Source: Cryptomeria japonica (taxonomy: Eukaryota > Streptophyta > Pinopsida > Cupressales > Cupressaceae). Taken from it: a DNA stretch of 64,000 nucleotides. The DNA lies in NCBI RefSeq assembly GCF_030272615.1, contig NC_081411.1, positions 829,112,897-829,176,896 on the forward strand. Reading direction: 5' to 3'. The translations under genes and the position numbers were made by a program. Shown piece by piece: positions 45,637-58,436 of the stretch (positions are counted from its first letter, which is position 1; each line of letters starts with the position of its first letter). Under the pieces are notes generated by a model. It saw only the letters and a program-made list of their open reading frames with translations. It searched no databases and was not told where the DNA came from.

Positions 45637-46260
45637 AACTATTCTAGCATTATTAGGGAAGGGGTTGATCAACTGAAGAAAAGGCTGGAGGAATGCATTA
45701 CCCGTGTCAAGGAAGGATACAACAAGATCCATGATACCCTCAAGACTATTATGGTAAGTAGTCACAAAATTGTCAAACAGTCTGCAATGGTTATGAATAC
45801 CATGGTGAATAGTCTGGAACAACCAGATAAGGCTGTTGTTATTATTGGTGATGATGCTAAGGTGGCTCAAGGTGGTGAAGGACCCTACAAAAGGACCCGA
45901 GGGAACATGAAGAAAAAGGCGGCTATTTATAATTTGGATCATAAATCTATGAAGGTTGTTGTTGATACCTTGAATGCCCTTGAGGCTGGGGTCGCTGAGA
46001 CCCTCAGAAGCCTAATGTAATTGGGTAGTTTTCTCTTGCTGGTTTTGTCTGTGTCTGGGTTTGGTCTTTTTGTTGTCTTTTTGTGCCCGACTGGGCTTTT
46101 GTTGTCTCTTTGGCTGCTATTTCTTATGCTTATCCTTGCAACCTATTTTGTTTTGGATGTCTCTTTCTAATTCTATACCTCTTAGAATCATTTTGTAAAG
46201 GGTTTCAGGTCCCCTTCAAAACCTATATTTGCCTTAATCCAAAACTATTCTAGCACTATT
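45637..46260 (+). mobile_element. Short retroposed segment with 18-bp target duplication
   Basis: AACTATTCTAGCATTATT (45637-45654) and AACTATTCTAGCACTATT (46243-46260) differ at one base and flank 588 bp. A long duplication like this is typical of LINE-driven insertion rather than the 5 bp left by LTR elements. The insert holds the end of an open frame and a 220-bp T/G-rich 3' tail; there is no long poly(A), only CCAAA before the right duplication. It could be a 5'-truncated LINE or a retrocopy of another mRNA. Confidence 0.7.
45655..46020 (+). pseudogene. C-terminal 121 residues of an unrecognised protein, 5'-truncated
   Basis: Open from the left edge of the insert (REGVDQLKKRLEEC) to the TAA at 46018-46020, with no internal stop. 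It is helical and rich in Lys, Val and Met (HKIVKQSAMVMNTMVNSL), then a basic stretch (YKRTRGNMKKKA) and a helical end (LNALEAGVAETLRSLM). No domain recognised. The intact frame suggests a rather recent insertion. It contains none of the LINE endonuclease or RT motifs. Confidence 0.55.
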
Positions 46261-47569
46261 GACCTTTACAAATGAAGAGCTTAAGCCTTTTATAATGCTC
46301 TTAATACAATTCAATGGATCGAATCAATTTGAGATCAATGGCCAAGATTTTACAAAGAAAACCCTAATAAGGGTTTGTTACAACAACCTCAATTTGGCCA
46401 ATGAAATAATTGCAACACTTTGACACATGTCTTCTCTGAAATATTTGACCAATAGATGTTAGGGGTAGGTGTCTCAAAGTTTGTGCCATCACGGGTGAGT
46501 TAGGTACATTGAATTTGGACATGCTAAGGTGGAATTCCTCTGATTGGTTGGGTGATGACTGGGATGATGACTAGGATTCCACCTTTAACATGTACTTTGT
46601 ACGCTTGATAGATCATCATGAAGAAATATTGAACTCAACATTGTCTAGCTTCCGCAATGATGATGATCTTCTAACTTTAATTAACTCTTCTGAAACTATA
46701 CTCGTGAGGTTTTGAATAATGGAGGTGCAAGGTATAGATCTTAGTTTCGAAGTATTGAAGTTGCCTTAGAATGAACTTTTGATGTCACCACTGTCTCTCT
46801 CCTTCATAATTCCTTCTCTTGTGACTCCCTTCATGTCATTGATGTTGTGGATCATGTCTTTGTGTAAATGAATGCATCTTGTGTAATCACCTTCTTGTAT
46901 TTGTTTATGAAGTTCCCTTAAGGATATCCTCCTTGCATCTTAATCTTGATGTTAAAATTTGATCCTCGAGTGACTTGTTTCATTCCTTCTCCAATACGAT
47001 CTCCTTGATTTCTTTCTTCATCTCCTGCATAACAAACAAGAAAGCATTAAACATATATGATATTACTTCTATTATAACCTCCTAGTTTGATTTAATTATG
47101 TGATTTCATGTGATTTGTAGGTTTAACCAAGGCATCTATAGAGGAGGTAGCTATTGGTTTGGGAAAATTTGTTGTCTCCTTAATGAATTCACTTCTTCCT
47201 TTGTAAATTTTGTTGTTATTATTGATTGGAGTCGCTGCTTTTGGATCAAATTTGATGTTGATGCTTGACTGAATTTGTTTTAGATGATGATTGAACTCAC
47301 TACCTTGTTGATAAAATTTGCTAATCTTCCCTTGAAGGTTGCTGATTAGAAAGAGGAGTTGGATTTCATTAGTGTTTGAAATGATTGCTTGAGCTTCCTC
47401 TTATAGGCAATTAGGGAAAGGTGGTGTCTTTTCCCATATTAGGCTGACTTTTTAAAATAAACTAAAACAATAAATTACCTCAAGCTAGTTGACTTACCTC
47501 TTCTTGTTTGAATTTTAAATTTTATTAAGGGGTTGTTAAAATAATATTGATTAGTGCATTAGAACTTTA
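46261..47569. other. Unassigned non-coding sequence
   Basis: AT-rich, with no credible frame on either strand. Repeated TTGATGATTG-like text near 47270-47300. Nothing else seen. Confidence 0.4.
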
Positions 47570-48552
47570 AGAAAATTCACTCATCTACCCCAAATCTTGA
47601 AATTTTCTCTATAGAAAATCTTGAAGTTCGTTTAAGACATTGATGCTTAGGTGCTTGGATATTGAATTTTCTCATCTCCCTTTAATCATGAAATTCACTC
47701 ATGTGTATTGATCCTTGAAGTTCACTCTTATACTTCATTTTGTGAAGTTCGCTCATCTAAGTCAATTTGTGAAGTTCACTGATATACATCAATTCTTGAA
47801 ATTCGCTGATATACATCAATTCTTGAAGTTCACTGATGTCATTGAATTTTTGAAGTTTGTTCCAAATTGAATCAATTCAAGGTGAATAATTTCAAATTTC
47901 TTTTTCTTCTATCATGAATTTCGCTCATCCACCTTCTTTCTTGAAGTTCGTTGACTCCCTTGATTCTTGAAGTCGCTCATATACCTTGAAACATGAAGTC
48001 TCTCATCTCCCTTAATTCTTGAAGTCGCTCATATCTCTTGAAATATGAAGTCGCTCATATATCATGAATCTTGAAGTAGCCCTCTAACTTATCTTTCATC
48101 ATTCAAATTCAAGTTGTTCTCTGTTAGACATCAAATTAGCACAAGGAAATGATCCATTGGTTGTTTGGCATCTTGTCTTGGGCAAGTCCTCTCATCTATG
48201 TTGATCCTTGAAGTTCACTGATGTGCTTCAATTTTTGAAGTTCATTCATGTAGTTGAATTCATAAAGTTTGCTTCAAATTGAATCAACTCAAGGATTTCA
48301 AATCTCCTCTACTCCTCTACTTCTAATATGAATTTCTCTCATATACCTCAGTTTGTGAAGCTCTCACATGTACCTTGATTTGTGAAGTGTGCTCATAGGT
48401 GCTTGAATATGAAGTTTGTTTGAACTTCTACCTTTCATCTTCTTAACTTAAAATGACTCTTCCAAAACATTCAATATGCTCAAGGTAGTGATCTTGCAAT
48501 CTTCTTCGCTCTCCTACTTCCAAACATGAAGTTGAAATCCAAACTTGAAATT
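47570..48552. repeat. Degenerate array of CTTGAAGTTCGCTCAT-type units
   Basis: At least 20 imperfect units of about 25-33 bp built on TTGAAGTT(C/T)(A/G)CTCAT(A/C)TACCT. The best run is 47740-47830 and 47930-48080. The array stops at the left end of P2. Confidence 0.7.
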
Positions 48553-49764
48553 TAATACATTCTTTGCTCATTTCTTTCATTTCATCTATTCAAGTGCCTC
48601 AAATTCTGCTCAAGAAGTCCACATCACTCCCAACTATGAGCATTGGAAGCAGATTTCACTCCAACTAGGGAGCACTTTAAATTATCATGTACTTAATCAA
48701 AACTCATCCTTTCAACCTACCTCTCAATGTAAGTGTAATCAGATCTCTTGAATGGTAGAAGAAGTTATTTCTGAATAGCTATCTTCCAGCTTGATGTTGT
48801 CTTGAAATGTGAGTTGAATCTCAAAGTGACCTATCCTCCATGCTTCCTTGGGTGCTCATCTTTCTATTTTCTTCTATCTTCGTATCGAACCTAGAAAGTA
48901 AGAAATATTTTACATTAAAACATTAAGAATGAAAATAACTTTATGAAAAAATCAAACTTCCTACAACCCATTCAATTCTGAACATAGATTTCTAAGGTTG
49001 GACATGATGATACTGATTGAATCATAGACAAGATATATCTAAAGATTTGCCAAAATCAAGTCTAATCTTAAAATTAGAATTAGTTCTGCTAAAATTGCTG
49101 ATACTTTACATCAAATTAAAATCTTGGATAAATGATTTGGAATTCCTTCAAAATCTGCCCGTTTGCCTTCAAAAGACTAGATAACAATGTCCTTAAATCA
49201 AACAACACCTTGAAGAAGCATTTGATCAATGTGATGATCAAAATCTTGTTTCCAAAATCGTTGGTCACTATCACTAAAATTCCTTCCTAAATGTCTGATC
49301 AGAATGTTGTTAAAATGATGCAAAATACTCCCTTTATATAGGCATTGGATATTAAGGGTTTGTTTTACTTTGTTCTTGTTAAAGTGACACATCTTTATCC
49401 AAAGGCTAGCTCTTTATCTTTTTTGTGTTGCCACATCATGCAAGGAAATGGTGAGGTGGATGACTTTCTTCTTAAAAATATGCCTTAAAACTTTTCCTTC
49501 ACTTTAGAGTTTGGTGGGCCCAATCAAGGCTACGTGGTAAAGGAAGTCGGTGGAAATATTATGCCCTAAAACAAGCTTTCTAAACCTCCATTTTAGATTT
49601 TGTGGGTCCCAGCAGGAGAGTCCTTAAAAATCTTATTTAATTCTCTATTTTGAGTTTAAAGTGGGGCCCAAAATGTGATGTGGCAAGGATGGATAAAGAA
49701 ATGTGAAGTGTTGTGGGGGAAGGGAGAGTGATTGGGGAAATGCCACGCGAGGAAGGGAAGGAGA

Positions 49765-51034
49765 TGTTGGCATTATGGATGAATTGATTATGTGTTGCAT
49801 TGATGTTTTGTCATTCATGTCAACACAAGCTGATATGGTTGGTTACCAACACTAGGAGATAGGTTTTGGCTACTGGTAGAAGATCTAGTGTTATTGACAG
49901 ATGAGACTATCTGTTGGACACTTCTGGTATGTTTGGATCTATGGGCTATGTTTGATTTCATGTGGTACATGCTCCTAGAGCATGTCTTGGTCAGTTGGTA
50001 TGAAATTGTTAGTTGGATGCTATCATACACTCTGGTAAATCCTTACCAACACTGGTTTAAAGCTTTACAGGTATAGCTTTCACTAAGAAATCTTGACAAG
50101 ATGCATACGTGGTGTTGGTGCAGCTTCTAGATGGATTTCAGGATGTTGAAGAAGTTCTTTGATCGTGTTTCAACTGCTTGAAGAAATTGCTTTGGCGTGA
50201 TGGACCCATAATAGGTCTGGTATCTATCTAGGTTATGGACCAGTATCATGATAATGTGTTCTCTACACGTTACCAGGATGTTTTATGGATTGGTTATTAT
50301 TGTTTTAGTCTTGAGCCAACATGGCATATCATTCTAAATGGATTTATGTTTTAATCTTATTTAAATATCTTTTAGGTGGTTGACCTAATTGGTTTAGGCC
50401 TTAGGGTTATATAAATAAGAGTTAGAAACTCTTTGTAAAGTATCATGGTTATTGGAAGGGTCATGGTCAAGGATTGTAATGTGCGAATATTATAATATTA
50501 TTTAGGCAAATAATTTGGTCGATCATTGGTGATCGAATTGGGATTAAGGAAGAGGATTTAGTCTTCTAGTATTGAGCTTAACCAGGATTGCAATCAGGCA
50601 TGATAGATGCTATCTCTGGCAGTTCACTCTATTGGATTGTTGTCCATTTATCTTGAGAAGGTTGTAGCCTCTCTGTAGTCAGTGACTCTTTTTGTAATGA
50701 GCAGTACGCTCTAGGAAGTGTGCCTTCCTGCATGTGTTGATCCCTCATTGTAACACATACTTTCTATAGAAGTATCATCTAACTGTGGGTAGGCTTCCCA
50801 CCATGGTTTTTCCCTTTCTGGATTTTCCACGTACAAATCATGTTTTATGTGGTATGGTTGCTTTGCATTGATTATTTGTTTATTTGTTAAGTTGCAGTAT
50901 TTACCGGTATCTATTTCTGTTTTACTGGTACTTAATTTGGTTAAAGGTTATTGAGTGGATTAAATGTTATAATCTATTAAAGACTAATTCACACCCCCCC
51001 CCTCCCTCACAGTTGTTCAATGGTTATCCTAACA
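49765..51034 (+). repeat. 5' LTR of G
   Basis: TGTTGGCATTATG to GGTTATCCTAACA. Contains the GCTCTAGGAAGTGTGCC block near 50710, the GGTTTTTCCCTTTCTGG box near 50805, and a C11 run near 50990. Confidence 0.9.
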
Positions 51035-51049
51035 ATTGGTATCAGAGCT
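51035..51049 (+). promoter_or_regulatory. Primer binding site of G
   Basis: ATTGGTATCAGAGCT directly after the LTR, initiator tRNA-Met type. Confidence 0.85.
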
Positions 51050-51092
51050 TCAGTCCTCTTTTGGAGAAGCTTAACCACTTGAGGTAAATCCT

Positions 51093-54000
51093 ATGGCAGC
51101 TAACACTTCTAATCCACCGGTAACTATTTTCAGAAGAGAAATCCCTAAGCTTGATGGAACTAATTATGGAATATGGAAGATCAAGATGGAGACTCATCTT
51201 ATATGTCTTGGAAAATATATTTGAGAGATCACTGAGAAAGGATATACACCTTATGATCTGACATCTAGTAATCCCGCTCCTACAGACTTGGATAACAATA
51301 TTGAAAATAATTGCAAAGCTAGAGAAGCCCTCTTGTGTGCACAATCTGATCAACAAATTATGGGATTAACTGACAAATCATCGGCAAAGGTTATTTGGGA
51401 CAAATTGCAAACTCTAAATGAAGGTGACCCTACTATGAAAATTGCTAAACTTGATGGTTACCGGGTAAGATATGAAAAATTGAAAATGGAAGATAATGAA
51501 AGAATTCCTATGTTTATGGAAAGAGTAAATGAGGTTGTTATGGAAATTCAATGTTGTGGAGGATCTTTGAGTGAAGATGAAATAGTTTCCAAAGTCTTGA
51601 GAGCCCTTCCACCGGCTTACAAGATGAAGACAACTACAATTAATGAGTTGAGAATAATGGAAAACTCTTTAGTTAACAGAGACATTCTGATTGGGAAGCT
51701 ATCTGCTTTTGAGCTTGAAGAATTTGGATCTTCTGGAGCTGTAAAGTCTGAACCTAGTTTTCATGCATCATCATCATCATCATCAACTGGAAAAAGTGAT
51801 TGGAAAGTCCTATATGCAAAAGAACTAGAAGACATGAGGAAAGACGATGAATAATTTGAGCAACTTGAAGCCTTATTTTCTAGAAGACTACCTAAAGGTT
51901 CGACAGGAAGTAAGTATGAAGGAAAAGCACCTTATAAATATTTTGCATGTAATAAGATTGGTCATTTTTCTTATAGATGTCATGAAAGGAATGCAAGATT
52001 TGAGGAAAGAGTTAAGAAATTATTTAAGCCTAACCAAAACAAATATAGATTCAAGAAATATAAACAATGCTACATAGCGAATGAGGAAGGAGTAAGTGAT
52101 GACTCTGGAGATGAACCGACAGAAGACTCTGCTAATGCATCTAACAATGAAAAGGAATGGGTGTTCTATGCTTTAAAGGAAGATGAATCGGTACCAGCTA
52201 TCAAAAATGAAGAAAAGGCCTAGGCAGAAAAATTTGAAGATAAGAATGAATGGGTAATTGATAGTGGATGCTCACACCATATGACTGGGGATAAAAGAAA
52301 ATTTCCGTCACTACAAGAATACAATGGTAGTCAAGTTAGATTTGGAGATGACAAAGCATGTATGATAAGAGGTAGAGGTATTATTTTTTTGGATGGAAAA
52401 CATAACACTGATAATGTCTATTATGTAGAAGGTTTAAAGCATAATCTTTTGAGTGTTGGTCAATTGGTTGATAAGGGTTTTCAACTTTAATTTAAAGATA
52501 GAAAATGCAAAATCATTAACAAGACTAGTTTGGAGATTGCAACCGTTATTCAGACTGGAGGTAATATATTTCACTTGAACACTGGTAATAAGACATGTTT
52601 GATTGCTCATATTGATGAGAGTTGGCTATGACATAAAAGGTTGTGTCATGTTGATTTTGATTGTATTGTTAAGATCACTTCAACTAAGGCAGTTAGAGAT
52701 ATACCTAGGATTGTGAAGCCTCATAATTTGGTATGTAAGGAATGTCAATTGGGAAAACAAGTTAGAAGTTCTTTTAAGAACATACATGATAAATATAATG
52801 ACATACTTGATTTGATTCACACTGACTTATGTGGTCCAGCAAGGGTTGAAAGCTTTCAAGGTGATAGGTATTTCATGTTGATTATTGATGACTATTCTAG
52901 AATGATGTGGGTGACTTTTCTTAGGGAAAAGTCTGAAGCCTTTGAGAAATTAAAGATCTTTAAAGAAAAGGTTAAAATGAAAATACGATTGAAAATCAAA
53001 TGTCTAAGATCAGATCATGGTGGTGAGTTCACTTCTCATGAGTTTAAGAGTTTTTGTGAGACAAATGACATAAGGAGACAGTTATCTGCACTTAGAACTC
53101 CTCAACAAAATGGAGTAGTTGAAAGAAAGAACATAACCATTTTGGATGTAGCAAGATATATGATGATGGAAGATAAATTGCCTCATATCTACTAGAGGGA
53201 AGCAGTGAGTACAACAGTCTACACATTCAACAGAGTTCATATCAAAGGTGAAACCGGTAAGACCCCTTATGAATTATGGTTTGTACATACACATACTGTC
53301 AAATATTTCAGAATTTTTGGAAATAAATGCTATATCAAAAGAGATGATTCTATTGGAAAGTCTGATCCTAGATGTGATGAAGGAATATTTCTTGGTTATT
53401 CAATTCAAAGCAAGACATATAGATATTATAACAAAAGATTGCAGAAAATTGTGGAAAGTGCTAATGTGAAAGTGGATGAGCAATACATAAATTAATCTAT
53501 ATCATATGATAGGGAACCGATAGTAGAAATGATCATAGAAGAACTAGCAATGCCCCAACCGGTACAAGAATCTGAGACAGTTACACTGACACTATCAGAA
53601 AATTCAATTGTGTCTGATGATCAGAGCAGTGCATCTGAAATTCAGAAAACACCAAAGTATGTAACATTAAATCATTCTAAAGATCAAACTATTGGAGATA
53701 GGAACAAGGGAGTTATGACAAGAAGGAGACTGGCAAATGATGAGTTATATCTTATTTCTCAAGTTGAACTGACAACTGTTATTGAAGCTTGTAAGGATAA
53801 ACATTGGTTAAAGGCTATGGAAGATGAATTAGATCAGATGGAAAAGATTGAAACTTGGACTTTAGTTCCCCGACATAAAAATAAGAATGTTATTGGAACT
53901 AAATGGGTTTTTAGGAATAAACTAAATGAGGATGGTCAAGTTATAAGAAACAATGCTAGATTGGTTTGCAAAAGATATTCTCAAATGGAAGGAATTGATT

Positions 54001-55300
54001 ATGGTGAAACATTTTCACTTGTAGCTAGAATTGACGTTGTTAGACTATTTCTTGCCTATGTAGCTTATAAGATCTATAAGGTTTATCAAATGGATGTTAA
54101 ATGTGCATTTTTGAATGGTTAACTTCAAGAAGAAGTATACATTGAATAACCAGATGGCTTTTCACTGACAGATGATAAAGATATGGTTTGCAGATTGAAG
54201 AAATCTTTATATGGATTGAAACAGGCTCCTAGAGCTTGGTATGCAAGGTTGGATAAATATTTTTTGAAGCTTGGTTTTACTAAAGGCAGTGCTGATAGTA
54301 ATTTATATTATAAGATCATTGATAATGATATTTTGATTATTGAAGTATTTGTTGATGATATCATTTTTGGAGGAGAAGATAAATTATGCATGAAATTTGC
54401 TAACAATATGAAGAATGAATTTGAAATGTCCATGATTGGTGAGATGAGATTTCTCTTAGGTTTGTAGATTACTCAAACTGATAAAGGTATTTTTGTCTAT
54501 CAAACTAAGTACCTGAAAGAATTGTTGAAGAAGTTAGGTATGGATAATTCCAAATTGGTAAGTACTCCTATGGTGACAAGTGAGAAATTATCTATCAAGG
54601 ATACTTCTACACCGGTAAATCCGACAAGGTAGAAGTCTATGATTGGTGGTCTGTTATATTTGACACAGACTAGACCGGATATTATAAATGTTGTAAGTAT
54701 TGTTTCAAGATATCAAAGTAATCCTAAAGAAAATCATGAATATGCAGTAAAGAGGATATTCCGATATTTTCAAGGAACAACAGAGTATGGTTTATGGTAT
54801 TCTAAAAATGATGATTTCACTTTATGTGCATATACTGATTTAGATTGGGCAAGAGATACTGATGATAGGAAGAACACTTCCGGTGGAGCTTTCTTTCTTG
54901 GAAAGAAATTAGTTTCATGGATCAACAAAAACTAGTCATGCATTTCTTTGTCTATTGCAGAAGCTGAGTATGTTGCAACTACAACTAATTGCACTCAGGT
55001 CTTGTGGATGAAGCAAATGTTGAAGGATATCAAGGTAAATTGTAGTGAACTGGTAGTTATCTACTATTATAACTTTGCAACTATTGACATGTCTAAAAAT
55101 TTGGTATTTCACTCTAAGGCTAAGCATATATCAATAAAGTATAACTTTTTGAAGGACAAGGTAGAAGAAAAGGAAGTCAAATTGGTTTATGTGAACACTA
55201 AGAATAGATTGTAGACATATTCACTAAAACATTGTCTAAGGAATCATTTGAATATTTAAGAGACAGGTTAGGGGTTTTTGCCCCTCCGGTAGAGACTTGA
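51093..55300 (+). pseudogene. G gag-pol polyprotein with point stops and frameshifts
   Basis: The ATG at 51093 (MAANTSNPPV) follows the primer site closely. Gag 51093-52000: KLDGTNYGIWKIKMETHL, VSKVLRALPPAYK, a (TCA)n run coding for poly-Ser near 51766-51788, and a knuckle YFACNKIGHFSYRC that lacks its first Cys. Protease: WVIDSGCSHHMTG near 52254, Asp kept. Integrase 52620-53490: CKECQLGK, HTDLCGP, SDHGGEF, PQQNGVVERKN. RT 53800-54470: [31 protein letters not shown]. RNaseH 54639-55300: TDLDWARD, SIAEAEY, then YYNFATI where YDNTSAI is usual, so an active-site Asp is lost. Stops at about 51222, 51852, 52220, 52488, 52629, 53193, 54120, 54147, 54465, 54630 and 54933. Confidence 0.9.
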
Positions 55301-55660
55301 TTGATGCAGTGTGTCATCAGTCTGGCATGTATTATCAGAAACATTATTCATTCTGATACTGATGAGTGGTGCTACTACATAAGGGGAGTAGTCATCTTTG
55401 AGATACAGAGGTTTATATTCTTGCTTTGATATTTGTGTCAGATTTCTAGTATTGATGTCAAAGGGGGAGAGATAGTGATGTGAAAAAATAGAAAAAATAG
55501 GGAGATATAATGATTGGGAGAGATGTATTCAAAACCTTATAGATATATCATTCACTAGGGGAGAGTTATTCAAAAGATTGATGGTTGTCTTCCACAGGGG
55601 GAGACTTGTTTGGCATTTCTTGGTACTTAGATGTTTTTCACATCTAGTGTTGCCATCAAT
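55301..55660 (+). other. 3' untranslated region of G with extra purine tracts
   Basis: No frame. AAAGGGGGAGAGA near 55460-55472, AGGGGAGAG at 55557-55565 and AGGGGGAGA near 55596-55604 resemble the true tract at 55661. Confidence 0.6.
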
Positions 55661-55675
55661 GCCAAAGGGGGAGAT
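55661..55675 (+). promoter_or_regulatory. Polypurine tract of G
   Basis: GCCAAAGGGGGAGAT before the LTR start. GTGTTGCCATCAATG (55647-55661) and CATTGATGTCAACAC (55722-55736) are inverted repeats with one mismatch around it. Confidence 0.85.
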
Positions 55676-56942
55676 TGTTGCCATTTTTGGATGAATTGAT
55701 TGTGATACATTGATGTTTTGTCATTGATGTCAACACTAGCTAATATGGTTGGTTACTAACACCGATAGACAGATTTCGGCTACTAACAAAATATCTAGTG
55801 TTACAAGTAGATGAGACTATCTATTGGACACTTCTGGTATGTTTGGATCTATGAGATATGTTTGATTTCATGTGGTACGTGCTCCTAGAGAATGTCTTGG
55901 TCAGTTGGTATGGACTTTTTAATCAAATGATATCATACAATCTAGTAAACCCTTACTAGCACTGGTTTAAGGCTTTACCGACAGAGCTTTCACTGAGGAA
56001 TCTTGACATGATGCATAAGTGGTGTTGGTGCAGCTTCTAGATGGATTTTAGGATGTTGAAGAAGTTCTTTGATCATGTTTCAATTGCTTGAAGATATTAC
56101 TTTGGCATGATGGACCCATAATAGGTCTGGTATCTATCTAGGTTATGGACCAGTATCATGATAACATGTTCTCTATGCATTACTGAGATGTTTTATGGAT
56201 TGGTTATTATTGTTTTGGTCTTCAGCCGACATGGCGTATCATTGTAAATGGATTTATGTATTAATCTTATTGTAATATCTTTTAGGTGGCTGACCTAATT
56301 GGTTTAGGCCTTAGGGTTCATATAAATAAGAGGTAGAAACTCTTTGTAAAGTATCATGGTTATTGGAAAGGTCATGGTCAAGGATTTTAATGTGCAAATA
56401 TTGTAATATTATTCAAATTGAAGATTTGGTCAATTATTGGTGATCGAATTGGGATTAAGGAAGAGGATTTAGTCATTCGGTATTGAGCTTATCTAGGACT
56501 GTAATTAGGCATGATAGATGCTATCTATGACAGTTCACTCTATTGGATTGTTGTCCATTTATCTTGAGAATGTTGTAGCCTCTTTGTAGTCAGTGAGACT
56601 CTTTTTGTAATGAGCAGTACGCTCTAGGCAGTGTGCCTTCCTGCATGTGCAGGCCCCTCATTGTAACACATACTTTTTGTAGAAGTATCATCTGACTGTG
56701 GATAGACTTCCCACCGTGGTTTTTCCCTTTCCAATTTTTTCAAGTACAAATCATGGTGTTATGAGGTATGGTTTCTTTGCATTGATTATTTATTTATTTG
56801 TTAAGTTGCAGTATTTACCAGTATCTATTTCTGCTTTACCGGTACTTAATTTGGTTAAAGGTTATTGAGTGGGTTAAATGCTATAATTTGTTAACAACTT
56901 ATTAACCCCCCCCCACTTAGTTGTTCATCGGTTATCCTAACA
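55676..56942 (+). repeat. 3' LTR of G
   Basis: 1,267 bp, TGTTGCCATTTTTGG to GGTTATCCTAACA. Clearly diverged from the 5' copy by scattered substitutions, so G is older than F. Confidence 0.9.
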
Positions 56943-57643
56943 GGAGAGCATGTTTGTGAAAAAGGAGACAAGGGGTATGGATGATGAAGGTAGGAAATAC
57001 ATGGGGTGAGGAGGTTTAGGATGTGGGAGGTAAAAGGGGTTGGTGAAAAGAGTTAAGATATATGGGGAGTAAACTGAAATGAGAGTTATAAGGGGTAATA
57101 AAAAGGGTAAGGGGGTAAGGTGGTAGTTAAGGAAAAAGGTAGGAAATGGAAGGTGGATTAGGATAGGATAGGGGTAGGAGGTAGAGTGGTAGGTTAAGGA
57201 TGTGAGATGGAAGTTAGGAAATATAAGGTAGGTTATGTAGGTGAAGTGATTAGAATATGGGGATGGGTGGAAGGAAGGATAGATGAAGTATAGAAAGGTA
57301 GGTGGGTAGAGGACATTGATCAAAATGGAAGATGGTGAGGAGAAGTTAAAATGGTGGTGGTGATGGTGAGGAATGGAAATGGGAGTGATTGGGTTTGGGT
57401 ACCCACTGATAGGACTAGGAGAAGTGGAAAGAATAATGCTTTGGCTGAGAAAAGGGAGTGTTGAACCTCGCTTCATTCTTAAGAGGGAGACTTGAGCAAC
57501 TTTTGAGCAACTACATGTCTTACAAATGAAAGGCTAATATAAAAGACTTGAGAACTACCAAAAACTAAGCTAAGACAACTAACCTAGAAAGTGAACAAGT
57601 GGGGGTCCTCATTTGCAATGGGGTGATGTGCGAATACATAACA

Positions 57644-58436
57644 ATAATTTCCTTTTGAGGGAAAGGCTAGATATGAATTTGAATGCTTGTAATTGAAGTT
57701 GATACCTTGATGAAGCTTGCTTGAATCCTCATGCCATGGATTTAAGATGTCATGTAGAATATCTTCATGAAAGGTTGATCATGGATGCCATTTTGAATGC
57801 TTCAACTTGAATTGACCTCTCCTTTAATGCTTGACAAATTCTTGATTGCTTGCTCACTTGAATTGAATTTTCTAGAGTGAAATTGAGAGAGATCCATCCA
57901 TATCTCTTTTAAATAAGAGGGGCAAGCCTCCTTTTACAATTAACCATCCAAAAATTATTTGAAATTCTTGAGTAGACCGACATGGGACCTAAATTCCCAC
58001 TCAATTGAAGTGATTGTTGATGGTGTTGGGAAAATGGTGTCTCAACCTTGCATTTACATGAGGTTACTATTTATAGTAAGTTTTTATTTGAGAAAAAAAT
58101 AGTGTGAAATTCTCCTTGAAGCTTCTGGTTGGCTAGATAAACATTTTGATAAATTTACGTCACAAGATCACAACTAGTTTTGAAGATATTAAGGCTTTTG
58201 TGTTGGAGGGGTCCAATGAAAGGTTTAAATTTAATTTTGAGGATTTTAGAGGTCCTGAAACACCCTAAAAAGTGATCATAAACAACGTAGCCATTTATGA
58301 GGCAATAGACCACTTTGTGAGTTTTTCGACGCTTCAAACAGTTCATCAATCAGACACACGGTTCTCAGGTTATGGCCTCTGGAAGTTTGTACTCTTGAAA
58401 TAGGAAATATAAAATACATCAGACACATAAATGAGT
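57644..58436. other. Unassigned sequence between P2 and element I
   Basis: AT-rich, no convincing frame. TTTGAATGCTT-type text recurs (57680, 57793). Nothing further identified. Confidence 0.4.

Larger units (their letters stand above)
49765..56942 (+). mobile_element. Element G: decayed copia retrotransposon
   Basis: 7,178 bp with LTRs of 1,270 and 1,267 bp, target duplication GGAGA at 49760-49764 and 56943-56947. Primer site, gag-pol in standard copia order, polypurine tract. The same lineage as D judging by pol ([28 protein letters not shown]) and by LTR ends. Confidence 0.9.
48553..57643 (-). repeat. P2: second copy of the 1.9-kb LTR-like repeat, split by G
   Basis: 48553-49764 matches 36355-37565, and 56948-57643 matches 37566-38262. 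The inserted DNA between is G with its target GGAGA. The far end reads, on the minus strand, TGTTATGTATTCGC, like P1. The TATA-like site (minus) is near 49340. Confidence 0.65.

Noticed and set aside
47570-48552. CRISPR-like regular short repeats
   Set aside because: Units are degenerate and contiguous with no spacers, in plant DNA.
56937-57476. 179-codon minus-strand open frame, Pro/Ser/His/Tyr-rich
   Set aside because: It is antisense to the G-rich part of the P2 repeat, low in complexity, begins in the G target site, and is not open in P1.
36355-57643. Calling P1 and P2 the LTRs of one confirmed element
   Set aside because: Lengths agree, but I see no primer site next to P2, no clear polypurine tract next to P1, and no matching target duplication. 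Kept only as a hypothesis.
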